A stretch of DNA of 43,704 nucleotides from Ruminococcaceae bacterium YRB3002. GTDB lineage: Bacteria > Bacillota > Clostridia > Saccharofermentanales > Saccharofermentanaceae. Position 1 is the first letter of the stretch, and every line of letters starts with the position of its first letter. The translations under genes were made by a program, and so were the position numbers. Of this stretch, positions 18,170-24,900 are shown in pieces. The stretch lies in assembly GCA_900099715.1 (NCBI GenBank), contig FMTG01000022.1, positions 1-43,704 of the forward strand, written 5' to 3'. The notes under the pieces are model-generated. The model made no database searches, was not told the origin of the DNA, and saw nothing but the letters and a program-made list of their open reading frames with translations.

Positions 18170-18714
18170 TGTCCGAACACGCGTTTGAGTTCAGAAGAGC
18201 AACTGCCGAAGATGCAACGAAACTGTCGCACCTGATCAAAGGTGCGATGGTCACTTATTGCGCCGAATCCGGCATCCCCGAAGACCATCTCGAGTCCATG
18301 ACCGAGGAGGTCTCCACCATCCGCGACAGGATCACGCGCAACTACTGTCTCTGCTGTTTCGACGACTCCGTCCCGGGCTCCGAGCCGGTGGGCACCATCA
18401 CCCTGTCGATGGTGTTTAACCCCCTGAAATTCAATTTCTCCGACAAGACACTGTCGTACCTCGAACAGTGCCAGATCGTCGGCTACATCTCCCGCTTCGC
18501 CGTCCGCCGCGACCTCCGAAGCACCGGCCTGGGCGTCGAACTGATGAACGCCATCCTCGACATCGCCGCCAAAAGCGGCTGCGACCACGTTCTCCTCCAC
18601 ACCGCCGTCTCCAACACCGGCATGATCCTGTTCTACAAGAACCGCGGCTTCGAGATCATCGACAGCGAATCCGGCCGTGGCTATTTACGCGGTCTGCTGG
18701 GTATGGAAATCTGA
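18169..18714 (+). CDS. GNAT-family N-acetyltransferase, last gene of the arginine operon
   Basis: 181-residue acetyl-CoA-dependent N-acetyltransferase. The acetyl-CoA pyrophosphate loop is RSTGLG (117-122), preceded by the ISRFAVRRDL strand. The C-terminal TGMILFYKNRGFEII is the usual GNAT beta-bulge and alpha-4 region. It overlaps argF by one base (TGATG). The operon has no argJ and no recognisable argA, yet the acetylated pathway needs N-acetylglutamate and removal of the acetyl group. Position therefore makes a short N-acetylglutamate synthase the best guess, but an unrelated substrate or protein acetylation cannot be excluded. Confidence 0.85.
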   Translation: MSEHAFEFRRATAEDATKLSHLIKGAMVTYCAESGIPEDHLESMTEEVSTIRDRITRNYCLCCFDDSVPGSEPVGTITLSMVFNPLKFNFSDKTLSYLEQCQIVGYISRFAVRRDLRSTGLGVELMNAILDIAAKSGCDHVLLHTAVSNTGMILFYKNRGFEIIDSESGRGYLRGLLGMEI

Positions 18715-18717
18715 AAA

Positions 18718-18845
18718 ATGTGAAATGGGGACGGTTCCTTTTACACCAAAATGGTTGACTGATGGGGTCTTTCAAACCAAATACCGCGAACTGCTCGAAA
18801 AGGTTTGACGGATATGACTTGTATCTGCTCTTGATTCAAACCATA
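18718..18845. repeat. GGGGACGGTTC-end element with one TCAAACC hairpin unit
   Basis: Starts with TGTGAAATGGGGACGGTTCC and contains one complete 37-base TCAAACC/GGTTTGA unit (18772-18808). A second unit starts at 18836 but is cut short by the repeat at 18846. The layout matches 26459-26585. It begins four bases after the GNAT stop codon. The whole stretch 18715-19569 holds no supported gene. Confidence 0.75.
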
Positions 18846-18962
18846 TCGATCAGCATGGACCCAAATCCAAATAAATATAGAATAGGTCCATTGAGTTCGA
18901 CTCATTTTACAATAATTATAATCTGGGTCCATAAAACACCTCGATAAAGCCCGCCTAAATGT
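18846..18962. repeat. Inverted copy of the repeat at 1-117
   Basis: Reverse complement of 1-117 with few mismatches. It contains TGGACC (18856) facing GGTCCA (18885-18890) and another GGGTCC at about 18924. It interrupts a TCAAACC hairpin unit, so it probably inserted later than that unit. Confidence 0.85.
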
Positions 18963-19114
18963 ATTGCGCAATCGCAACATTTCCGCTAATATCACAATTT
19001 TGTTTATAATTACAAATATTTGCCACCATCATGCTTATACACCGCATGAACTATGGACCTTTATTTGAATATTCTTGATATGAGTCGATCAGCATGGACC
19101 CAAATCTCAATAAT

Positions 19115-19418
19115 TGTGAAATGGGTACACTGCACAATAAACTGAAGTCTTTACTCCAAATAAATCTAGTTTTTCGCGGAAAATGTAACAACTGAACTGC
19201 TTTTTACCATGTTTTACATGTGACAGGGGGACAGGTCTCCTGTAATTAAAATTCCACCATCCGTTCCATTAAAAGACGCTTTCAAATGAAAAAAGTGGAA
19301 TAATTAATAAAATTCCATCAATCGTTCCACTTCAAGGGCATTTCAAACAAAAAAAGTGGAATTTTGATCAGTCAACTGAATGCCTTATGTGACACTTGAG
19401 AACCGTCCCCATTTCACA
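19115..19418. repeat. MITE-like element, copy C (inverted, about 304 bases)
   Basis: Opposite orientation to copies A and B. The right end reads GAGAACCGTCCCCATTTCACA. Two 51-base hairpin units lie at 19251-19301 and 19312-19362, and the CAGGGGGACAGGTCTCC block is present. The left end is degenerate (GAAATGGGTACACTGC in place of the clean terminus). Confidence 0.75.
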
Positions 19419-19430
19419 TTTCACAAAATA

Positions 19431-19459
19431 GCCGTCCCGGGCACAAAACCCGAAACGGC
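19431..19459 (-). terminator. Possible terminator for the lipoprotein gene at 19570
   Basis: GCCGT..CGGG pairs with CCCG..ACGGC around a 7-base loop with one internal mismatch bubble. On the minus strand it is followed by TATTTTG. It lies about 110 bases past the stop, beyond a REP-like element. Confidence 0.45.
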
Positions 19460-19478
19460 CTGTAAATCTATGTTAACT

Positions 19479-19564
19479 CCCGAAGGGCGAGCAGACATCG
19501 CGAACGGACTTACCGCAGGAGCGCAGCGACGAGGACTGAAGTGAGCGATCCGTCTGCGAGCCCC
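19479..19564. repeat. REP-like element with GGACTTACCGCAGGAGCG core
   Basis: A copy of the 375-880 family. GGGCGAGCAGAC at the left can pair with GTCTGCGAGCCCC at the right, so the whole element can fold back. It ends just before the stop of the leftward lipoprotein gene. Confidence 0.75.
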
Positions 19565-19569
19565 TTTTA

Positions 19570-20283
19570 TTATCCCGGCGTCGCCAGCGCTCCGATATCT
19601 ACGCTCAGGTCATCAACCAGGACATTCTCGCCATTATTCATCGCATCGATCACAACAATGTTCAGAGTCGGCACTGCGTCAGGCGTGACAGGTGTGATGT
19701 AGCAGAGGACTGCGTACAGGGTGCCGTCGTTGGTCTCTTTCATACCGAGGACATCGACAGCTTCATACGTGGCACCGACCATGTTGCTGGTAGGCATATC
19801 GATAATGCCAGGGGCGTAAAGTGAACCCGGCTCAACGAAATCCCAATCGCCCGCAGTCGTCTTAGGCATAGGCAGCGCGACGATGTTCTTGGCAGTGGCG
19901 TTGCCGTTCAGGTCAGCATAGATATAAACAAGCGTGTAGTAGGGTTTGGCGTCAGGCGTCACTGCGGTGGAACGGCAGAGGAAGCAATAGTTCGTGCCGG
20001 ACACGAGCTGCGTTCCGAGGAGGGCTGACGGTGCGTGGGCCGCGCCGACGATCTTGTCCATGGCCTTGCTGAAGAGCGCCCTGTCTTCAGATGAAAGTTC
20101 CGTAGATTCAGCCCTGGTCCATCCGTTCAGGTTCTCCATGCCGCCAAGGATCCCGTCCGTCGCCTGAGTCGTGTTGATGATGGATGCGCCGGTCTCCTCT
20201 TTCGCCTTGCATGCTGCAAAGGCGCCTGCAACAAGTGCCACAGACAGGCCGGCTGCCAATATTTTCTTAGTAATAGTATTCAT
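19570..20283 (-). CDS. Putative lipoprotein
   Basis: 237 residues. A signal peptide ends at a plausible lipobox AFAAC, with Cys modification inferred. The mature part starts with a Lys/Glu stretch and a Thr/Gly-rich linker, then about 180 residues containing two similar stretches, each with a VTPDA(K/V)P motif (YCFLCRSTAVTPDAKPYYTL and VLCYITPVTPDAVPTLNIVV). This suggests an internal duplication. I do not recognise the family. The start is the ATG at 20283 with AAAGGA upstream. The promoter and a three-fold 16-base repeat precede it. Confidence 0.75.
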   Translation of the reverse strand: MNTITKKILAAGLSVALVAGAFAACKAKEETGASIINTTQATDGILGGMENLNGWTRAESTELSSEDRALFSKAMDKIVGAAHAPSALLGTQLVSGTNYCFLCRSTAVTPDAKPYYTLVYIYADLNGNATAKNIVALPMPKTTAGDWDFVEPGSLYAPGIIDMPTSNMVGATYEAVDVLGMKETNDGTLYAVLCYITPVTPDAVPTLNIVVIDAMNNGENVLVDDLSVDIGALATPG

Positions 20284-20299
20284 AACTTTGATTTCCTTT

Positions 20300-20347
20300 C
20301 GTTCAAGTAACACTTCGCACAAGTAACATGTCGCTCAAGTATCATGA
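20300..20347. repeat. Three 16-base tandem repeats in the leader of the lipoprotein gene
   Basis: Units at 20300-20315, 20316-20331 and 20332-20347 share the pattern CGNNCAAGTANCA. They lie between the promoter (20349-20376) and the start codon of the minus-strand gene, mostly in the transcribed leader. Confidence 0.7.
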
Positions 20348-20348
20348 T

Positions 20349-20376
20349 ACAATACCGCGCAAAAAATCAAAGTCAA
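20349..20376 (-). promoter_or_regulatory. Sigma-A promoter of the lipoprotein gene
   Basis: On the minus strand TTGACT (20371-20376), a 16-base spacer and TATTGT (20349-20354), giving a leader of about 60 bases that contains the three 16-base repeats. Confidence 0.55.
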
Positions 20377-20419
20377 TAATCACGGTGGAACATTTACAAT
20401 TTGTTCAACATCGGCGCAC

Positions 20420-21487
20420 TTAATCCGCAAGTGCCTTCTTACACTCCTCCATGACGATCCGGCGCTCGTGCCTGTCCATATCCGCGCTGTCCTCCGCCCG
20501 CTCCATGATGCTGCGGATCCCGTCCTCGTCCCCGTGTACAAAACACCGGTTGATCTCATTGATCTCCGCCATAATGCTCATGCGCAGACTCGTAAAACGG
20601 TTGTCCTCCGGCTTTATCACCGTCGCCTCCTGCCTCTCGAAAAACCTCCGCCACTTATCGACATTCCCGTCATGCAGCGCAGTATCTTTCGCGTAGTAAC
20701 CGAACTCCAGGAGCCTATCGATGGCCACCTCGGCGCTGTCCGCTGACTCGCGCTTCAGGCGCCTCAGTTTTGATTTAGCGAGGGACGTGCCCTTCATGAA
20801 CACGGCGCACCCCAGGAACTCCGAAGGATCGTCGAAGAACAGATATGTCCAGATGCCCTCCAGAATAAACCGCTTCTCCGGATGCGCGGCCGCGTACTCA
20901 AAGGCATACTTTATAAACTTCACGAAAACCTCGCCATGGTCCGCGGTCATACTCCGCTCCTCACGCGAGATGTAGTATCCTGCGCCGACCCCGCTGAAGA
21001 ACGAATAGAGCATATCGCCTTTGGCTTTCAGATCATCCATGGTGAGGTGATCCTTGATGCACACGATGTCGTCGAGCTCCACTTTCTCGAGGTTATCGCC
21101 CTCGTACTCTCTGGTGAGCACTGACTTCCCGGATCCGGAATACCCGATCACGAAACAAAGATTGATCTTCCCCTCATCGAACCTCTTCTTGTTGTAGTAC
21201 AGATCAGGCTCAGATATCAGCAGCGACTCACCCGCCGGCAGCGGTCCTTCACCCTTGAATCTGTACAACATCGTCGCGAACATATCCGGTACGGTGCACC
21301 CGTACAGCTCCACGGAGTAGTAGTCAGAGAACCTCCGGTCGCGCCTCGTGAGCATCAGGTACCGCTTCATCGATTCCAGCAGTTCCTCCCGTGACTCTAC
21401 GCTGTCAGGAATCAGCGCCACGTCCGGATTGCCCAGAACCTCCTCGATAGTTATTTTTACATTATCGTCAGTTATTATCTTGTTCAT
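20420..21487 (-). CDS. P-loop NTPase or kinase-like protein of unknown function
   Basis: 355 residues. A Walker A motif GYSGSGKS (115-122) follows a hydrophobic beta strand. A later hydrophobic strand, RFILEGIWTYLFF, is typical of P-loop kinases, so phosphorylation of a small molecule is possible but unproven. The N-terminal 110 residues are not recognised and the C terminus is charged and helical. The ATG at 21487 has no close SD, while a GGAAGG lies about 25 bases upstream, nearly touching a TTG at 21511, so the start is uncertain. It follows the Rpn gene closely on the same strand. Confidence 0.65.
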   Translation of the reverse strand: MNKIITDDNVKITIEEVLGNPDVALIPDSVESREELLESMKRYLMLTRRDRRFSDYYSVELYGCTVPDMFATMLYRFKGEGPLPAGESLLISEPDLYYNKKRFDEGKINLCFVIGYSGSGKSVLTREYEGDNLEKVELDDIVCIKDHLTMDDLKAKGDMLYSFFSGVGAGYYISREERSMTADHGEVFVKFIKYAFEYAAAHPEKRFILEGIWTYLFFDDPSEFLGCAVFMKGTSLAKSKLRRLKRESADSAEVAIDRLLEFGYYAKDTALHDGNVDKWRRFFERQEATVIKPEDNRFTSLRMSIMAEINEINRCFVHGDEDGIRSIMERAEDSADMDRHERRIVMEECKKALAD

Positions 21488-21523
21488 GTGATCATTATAT
21501 AACAGTACCAAACCTTCCCGAGG

Positions 21524-22327
21524 TTACGCTGTCTTCTCACCAGCCAGTTCTCTGACCTTCTCGATAGGAAGTCCTGAAAACAATGCAATATCTTCCAGTG
21601 ATAATTTTCCACTTGCGATCATCCTAGCTGCGTTCTCAATCCTCGTTTTCAAAGCAGTCTCATCCCTCAATTCATCCATCGCCCTGCACATACTCTCCAC
21701 TCCTTCCTCTTTCTCCTTAAAGAACCTGACTTTCTCCGCCAGTTCACTGTAATTCATATCAGCCGCGTTGGTACAGTAAAAGTCACTCATCAGCCGGCCG
21801 AGGGCCGTGTCTGACGGTCTCAAAGATGCATTTACATATATGATATGCTCCCCGTCATCAAATGGCAAATTACCTTCCTCAACAATACCGCGCTCTATGT
21901 GGTAAACTGGCAGCCCGTCTCCCATGACATCATTCTCAGTAATGAAGATTACATAACTCTCGTGAAGCTCACTATAATCATCACCTGATTTCAGCATATC
22001 CGCATCCATCATGCTGGAGTGATACCGCGCTCTCTTCCTGTCGGCGCCCTTATCCGAACGCTGTACCTCGATATCGTACTTCGCTCCGCTGCTGTCGGTC
22101 GCATATATATCCAGCCACACATCGCGACCTTGAAGGTTCTTCATCGCTTTCTGCGTTCTCACCTCAGACACAACAAGATCCTCTCGGTCAAGGATAACGT
22201 TCAGTATCAGCTGCGCTCCTTCAGCATATCCGTCCAGACATGCGGTCATAAAATCATCATCTATGAGCCGCAAGCCCTGCAGCCTCTTCAGATCCTCCTC
22301 ACGCTGTCCCACATCAAATCCGGTCAT
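21524..22327 (-). CDS. Rpn family PD-(D/E)XK nuclease (PDDEXK transposase-like)
   Basis: 267 residues. The nuclease core appears as DVWLDIYATDSSGAKYDIEV, with Asp73, Glu87 and Gln89 in the positions of a PD-(D/E)XK site. The family is annotated as recombination-promoting nuclease or putative transposase. The C-terminal helical part ends in an Rpn-like LEDIALFSGLPIEKVREL segment. The ATG at 22327 has only a weak GGCGGA upstream. The gene lies 30 bases after the antitoxin stop and may share its transcript. Members are thought to cut DNA and occur in many copies; no mobile ends are seen here. Confidence 0.85.
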   Translation of the reverse strand: MTGFDVGQREEDLKRLQGLRLIDDDFMTACLDGYAEGAQLILNVILDREDLVVSEVRTQKAMKNLQGRDVWLDIYATDSSGAKYDIEVQRSDKGADRKRARYHSSMMDADMLKSGDDYSELHESYVIFITENDVMGDGLPVYHIERGIVEEGNLPFDDGEHIIYVNASLRPSDTALGRLMSDFYCTNAADMNYSELAEKVRFFKEKEEGVESMCRAMDELRDETALKTRIENAARMIASGKLSLEDIALFSGLPIEKVRELAGEKTA

Positions 22328-22357
22328 GATCTACATATCCGCCATCAACCCAACCAT

Positions 22358-23446
22358 TCATATAGCCCATTTATACTTCACTCTGTCCGCACATGGAATT
22401 AATCCGTCCTTTATCAGTCTTCCACGAACGATGTATTCCATCACTTTCTGTGTTCTGGCAAACTCAGCCATCTGTGCTGAACTCTTGTAACCTTCCATCT
22501 CGACGAATGCCCTATACTCATTCACATCTACCATCAGATCATTGGCAAATCTGTCAGCACTGTCTTCTGCCGATCCTTTCTCAGATTCAAAATCTATAAA
22601 CGTTCTCTTGACATCACCATTCATAATAAAAGATATCTCACGAAAAAGAGCATACCAGAAAACATCTGCATACATCTTTTCTAATGCAAGACAAATCGTT
22701 GCCGTACCATTCTCACATTTACTTACCGATCCAAATACAGGAGCACCGGTAAAATAGGGAACCACCACAAATGTTATCCCACACTCTGCGAACTTTGATG
22801 TGAGAATATTAAGTATCTCATCTTCGTTCTCGAACATTACACTTTTTATCTCGTTGATCTTCCTCAGCAGGAGTTCTTCATTATACTGTCTTGTAACCCC
22901 CTTTTCAGCGATCAGACGATTACACATCTGAAGCCATGCTGCCACAATATACGGGTCGGCATCACAATTTTTACTCTTGGCAATACACGATGATATATAC
23001 GGAATCTTGGGTATATCCCGAAGATCACTGATCCCGATAACCGACCTGAATCTCATTACAGTCTTTACCTGATCCGCATTCTCTTCAATCCAGCCATACT
23101 TACTCCATTTACCGCAAACCTCATTGAGATTCTTAAGGATTCCTTTCTCCTCTTCCGTAACGCTGTTTATCTCTTCATAATCACATAATTCCCGCTCATA
23201 ATTAGCCTGGAGATTCATCCAAAATGAACTCTCTATGCCCAATGCATATTCAAGCCTCTTCGCGAAAGAAGCGGATATTCCCTTGAGACCATTAACAACG
23301 GTACTGATATGCTTCTCCGTGACCCCTGTTCTTATAGCAAGTTCCCGTTGAGTCATTCCCCTATCTTCGATAATCTCGGCCAAAGTCTCTCCAGGGTGAA
23401 TGATCAGGTCACGGGATAAGCCAATTGTATTTCCTGTCTGAACCAT
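22358..23446 (-). CDS. higA: HigA-like antitoxin with XRE helix-turn-helix and degenerate ImmA/IrrE-like domain
   Basis: 362 residues, much longer than minimal HigA. The N terminus (about 10-75) is the HigA helix-turn-helix: HPGETLAEIIEDRGMTQREL, then TGVTEKHISTVVNG. The C-terminal half resembles the ImmA/IrrE-like domain fused to many HigA proteins. The usual HExxH zinc motif is replaced by FREISF in FWYALFREISFIM, so no peptidase activity is expected. It overlaps the toxin gene by 38 bases and is read after it, the higBA order. It should bind the toxin and repress the promoter at 23836-23864. I chose the ATG at 23446, 12 bases after AAGGAG. Confidence 0.85.
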   Translation of the reverse strand: MVQTGNTIGLSRDLIIHPGETLAEIIEDRGMTQRELAIRTGVTEKHISTVVNGLKGISASFAKRLEYALGIESSFWMNLQANYERELCDYEEINSVTEEEKGILKNLNEVCGKWSKYGWIEENADQVKTVMRFRSVIGISDLRDIPKIPYISSCIAKSKNCDADPYIVAAWLQMCNRLIAEKGVTRQYNEELLLRKINEIKSVMFENEDEILNILTSKFAECGITFVVVPYFTGAPVFGSVSKCENGTATICLALEKMYADVFWYALFREISFIMNGDVKRTFIDFESEKGSAEDSADRFANDLMVDVNEYRAFVEMEGYKSSAQMAEFARTQKVMEYIVRGRLIKDGLIPCADRVKYKWAI

Positions 23447-23783
23447 GATAATCAACTACTCCTTCTATTATCAGCGTGTCACATTGCATCAGCATCTCCG
23501 AACTTCTGCTTTCCGATTTGGGTCTGACAATAAGTCTGTAATTCGCAGTAAGGCGTAATGAATACGAATCCTTCATCTTTCCGCTAAGCGACTCCATCTT
23601 CCCGAACCCTGACTTTTGCAGACTATAGAACGATGAGAACGCTACGATCTGATCATATCTCTTTTTGACCGAACGGGTTAATTCAGCCCCTATGAGTTTC
23701 TTCATCAGATTCATAGAGCCTCTGCTGTCATTCAGATCGATAAACAGTTTTTCCACACTCTTGTTTTCATATTCGATTTTCAA
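23409..23783 (-). CDS. higB: HigB/RelE-type toxin
   Basis: 124-residue ribosome-dependent mRNA interferase of the RelE/ParE fold. MKIEYENKSVEKLF matches the usual HigB start, and the SYSLRLTANYRLIVRP strand holds the basic residues that act on mRNA in this family. It starts at TTG (23783): the next ATG, at residue 24, would remove the first strand and helix. The rare start codon and absence of a good SD suggest weak toxin translation. It lies first in the operon, 32 bases after its operator, and overlaps the antitoxin gene. Confidence 0.87.
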   Translation of the reverse strand: MKIEYENKSVEKLFIDLNDSRGSMNLMKKLIGAELTRSVKKRYDQIVAFSSFYSLQKSGFGKMESLSGKMKDSYSLRLTANYRLIVRPKSESRSSEMLMQCDTLIIEGVVDYHGSDRKYNWLIP

Positions 23784-23814
23784 TACTAATAACCGGTATA
23801 AACGCTTTTGCCAT

Positions 23815-23833
23815 ACTTACCTAAATGGTAAGT
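23815..23833. promoter_or_regulatory. Operator palindrome of higBA
   Basis: ACTTACC-TAAAT-GGTAAGT is a perfect 7-5-7 palindrome. It begins two bases after the -10 box of the toxin-antitoxin promoter and covers the expected transcription start, fitting autorepression by HigA. Confidence 0.75.
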
Positions 23834-23835
23834 TT

Positions 23836-23864
23836 ATTATAACCGCCATTTTATCCGCTGTCAA
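23836..23864 (-). promoter_or_regulatory. Consensus sigma-A promoter of higBA
   Basis: On the minus strand TTGACA (23859-23864), exactly 17 bases, then TATAAT (23836-23841): a full consensus match. Strong transcription held down by the adjacent operator is the expected design for a toxin-antitoxin pair. Confidence 0.85.
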
Positions 23865-23959
23865 CCTCCTCCGTCCATTCCATCCCCATCATGTTATAAT
23901 CACGGTAATCAAACTCTTTCACAGCGCAAACACGCCAACCCTACGAACAGGAGCCGCCC

Positions 23960-24619
23960 ATGAAAAAACTCTTCAAATCCATCAGATCAGGCAATCTGGA
24001 AGCCGTTAAACAACTCATCGACAGCAATCCCGCACTCGTCAACTGCACCGCCAAGCAGCCGCCCAAGAAGGACGACGGCCAGTCGCCGCTGCAGGTCGCT
24101 TTCAAGACGGGCAACACCGCCATCGCGGATTACCTAATCGACATGGGCGCCGACGTGAATTTCATTGAGGACGAGTCCTGCTGCAACTCCTGGCGCACCC
24201 CCGTCCTGCACGACGCGATCAACTGCGCCGTGATGTTCTGCCGCTGGAACACGAACGATTCCCGTGGTCTCAAAGTGTACTCCACTAAGGAGCGTGCCGA
24301 CGAGGCGCTCCGCCTCCTGAAGAAGATGATCGAATCGGGCGCGGACGTCAACGCCCTTGATTCCTACGGCAATTCCGGTCTGAACAGGTTCGGTCTGCAG
24401 GCCAACCAGATCCTCCCGAACTACAACTACGTGGACCACATCGAGGGCACCGACCGCCTCTTCACGGACGAGCTCCACGGGGATCTCCGCAAAGTCCTGC
24501 AGGTGCTCAAGGACGCCGGCGCGGACGTGAATTACAAGGCGCCCAACATTGGCTATTCGGTCCGCGAGTTCTACCGGGAGGGCTCTATCGCCGTGCTTTT
24601 CGATGAGGTGTTCGGATAA
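23960..24619 (+). CDS. Ankyrin-repeat protein
   Basis: 219 residues. Ankyrin repeats are visible as SGNLEAVKQLIDSNPALVN, a TPLQVA-like SPLQVAFKTGNTAIADYLID with MGADVNF, and later MIESGADVNALDSYG and LKDAGADVNYKAP. No signal peptide or membrane helix, so it is cytoplasmic and probably a protein-binding scaffold with unknown partner. The ATG at 23960 has AGGAG seven bases upstream. It is divergent from higBA; no other gene shares its direction nearby. Confidence 0.85.
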   Translation: MKKLFKSIRSGNLEAVKQLIDSNPALVNCTAKQPPKKDDGQSPLQVAFKTGNTAIADYLIDMGADVNFIEDESCCNSWRTPVLHDAINCAVMFCRWNTNDSRGLKVYSTKERADEALRLLKKMIESGADVNALDSYGNSGLNRFGLQANQILPNYNYVDHIEGTDRLFTDELHGDLRKVLQVLKDAGADVNYKAPNIGYSVREFYREGSIAVLFDEVFG

Positions 24620-24630
24620 TCCTCCACATC

Positions 24631-24680
24631 GCGAAAATGCGAATTTCCTGAAGCGCTTCAAGTTTTTTTGCATTTTTCTG
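24631..24680 (+). terminator. Possible terminator after the ankyrin gene
   Basis: AAAATGCGAA can pair with TTTGCATTTT across TGAAGCGCTTCA, itself a palindrome followed by seven T. A second small inverted repeat CTGAAAAGG/CCTTTTCAG (24678-24704) follows. It is about 10-60 bases past the stop codon. Confidence 0.45.
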
Positions 24681-24741
24681 AAAAGGGGACGTGTACCTTT
24701 TCAGAGTCTTGCTTATCATACCAGCCCCGGAACGCATTGTT

Positions 24742-24855
24742 ATTCGCTGCACCGTTCGCTACAGACACCCCATAAAACGGCTTTATAGCGAATATCTGCT
24801 GTTATTCGCTACACCGTTCGCTACAGACACCCCATAAAACGGCTTTATAGCGAAT
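24742..24855. repeat. Two 52-base hairpin units, stem ATTCGCT
   Basis: Units 24742-24793 and 24804-24855 are almost identical to each other and share length and layout with 13597-13710 (ATTCGCT..GTTCGCTAC..GACACC..TATAGCGAAT). Only 10 bases separate them. They lie between converging genes. Confidence 0.85.
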
Positions 24856-24900
24856 TTCTGCTGTTGCCGCTGCCGCAGTCGCCCTCTCCACTCACTCCAC

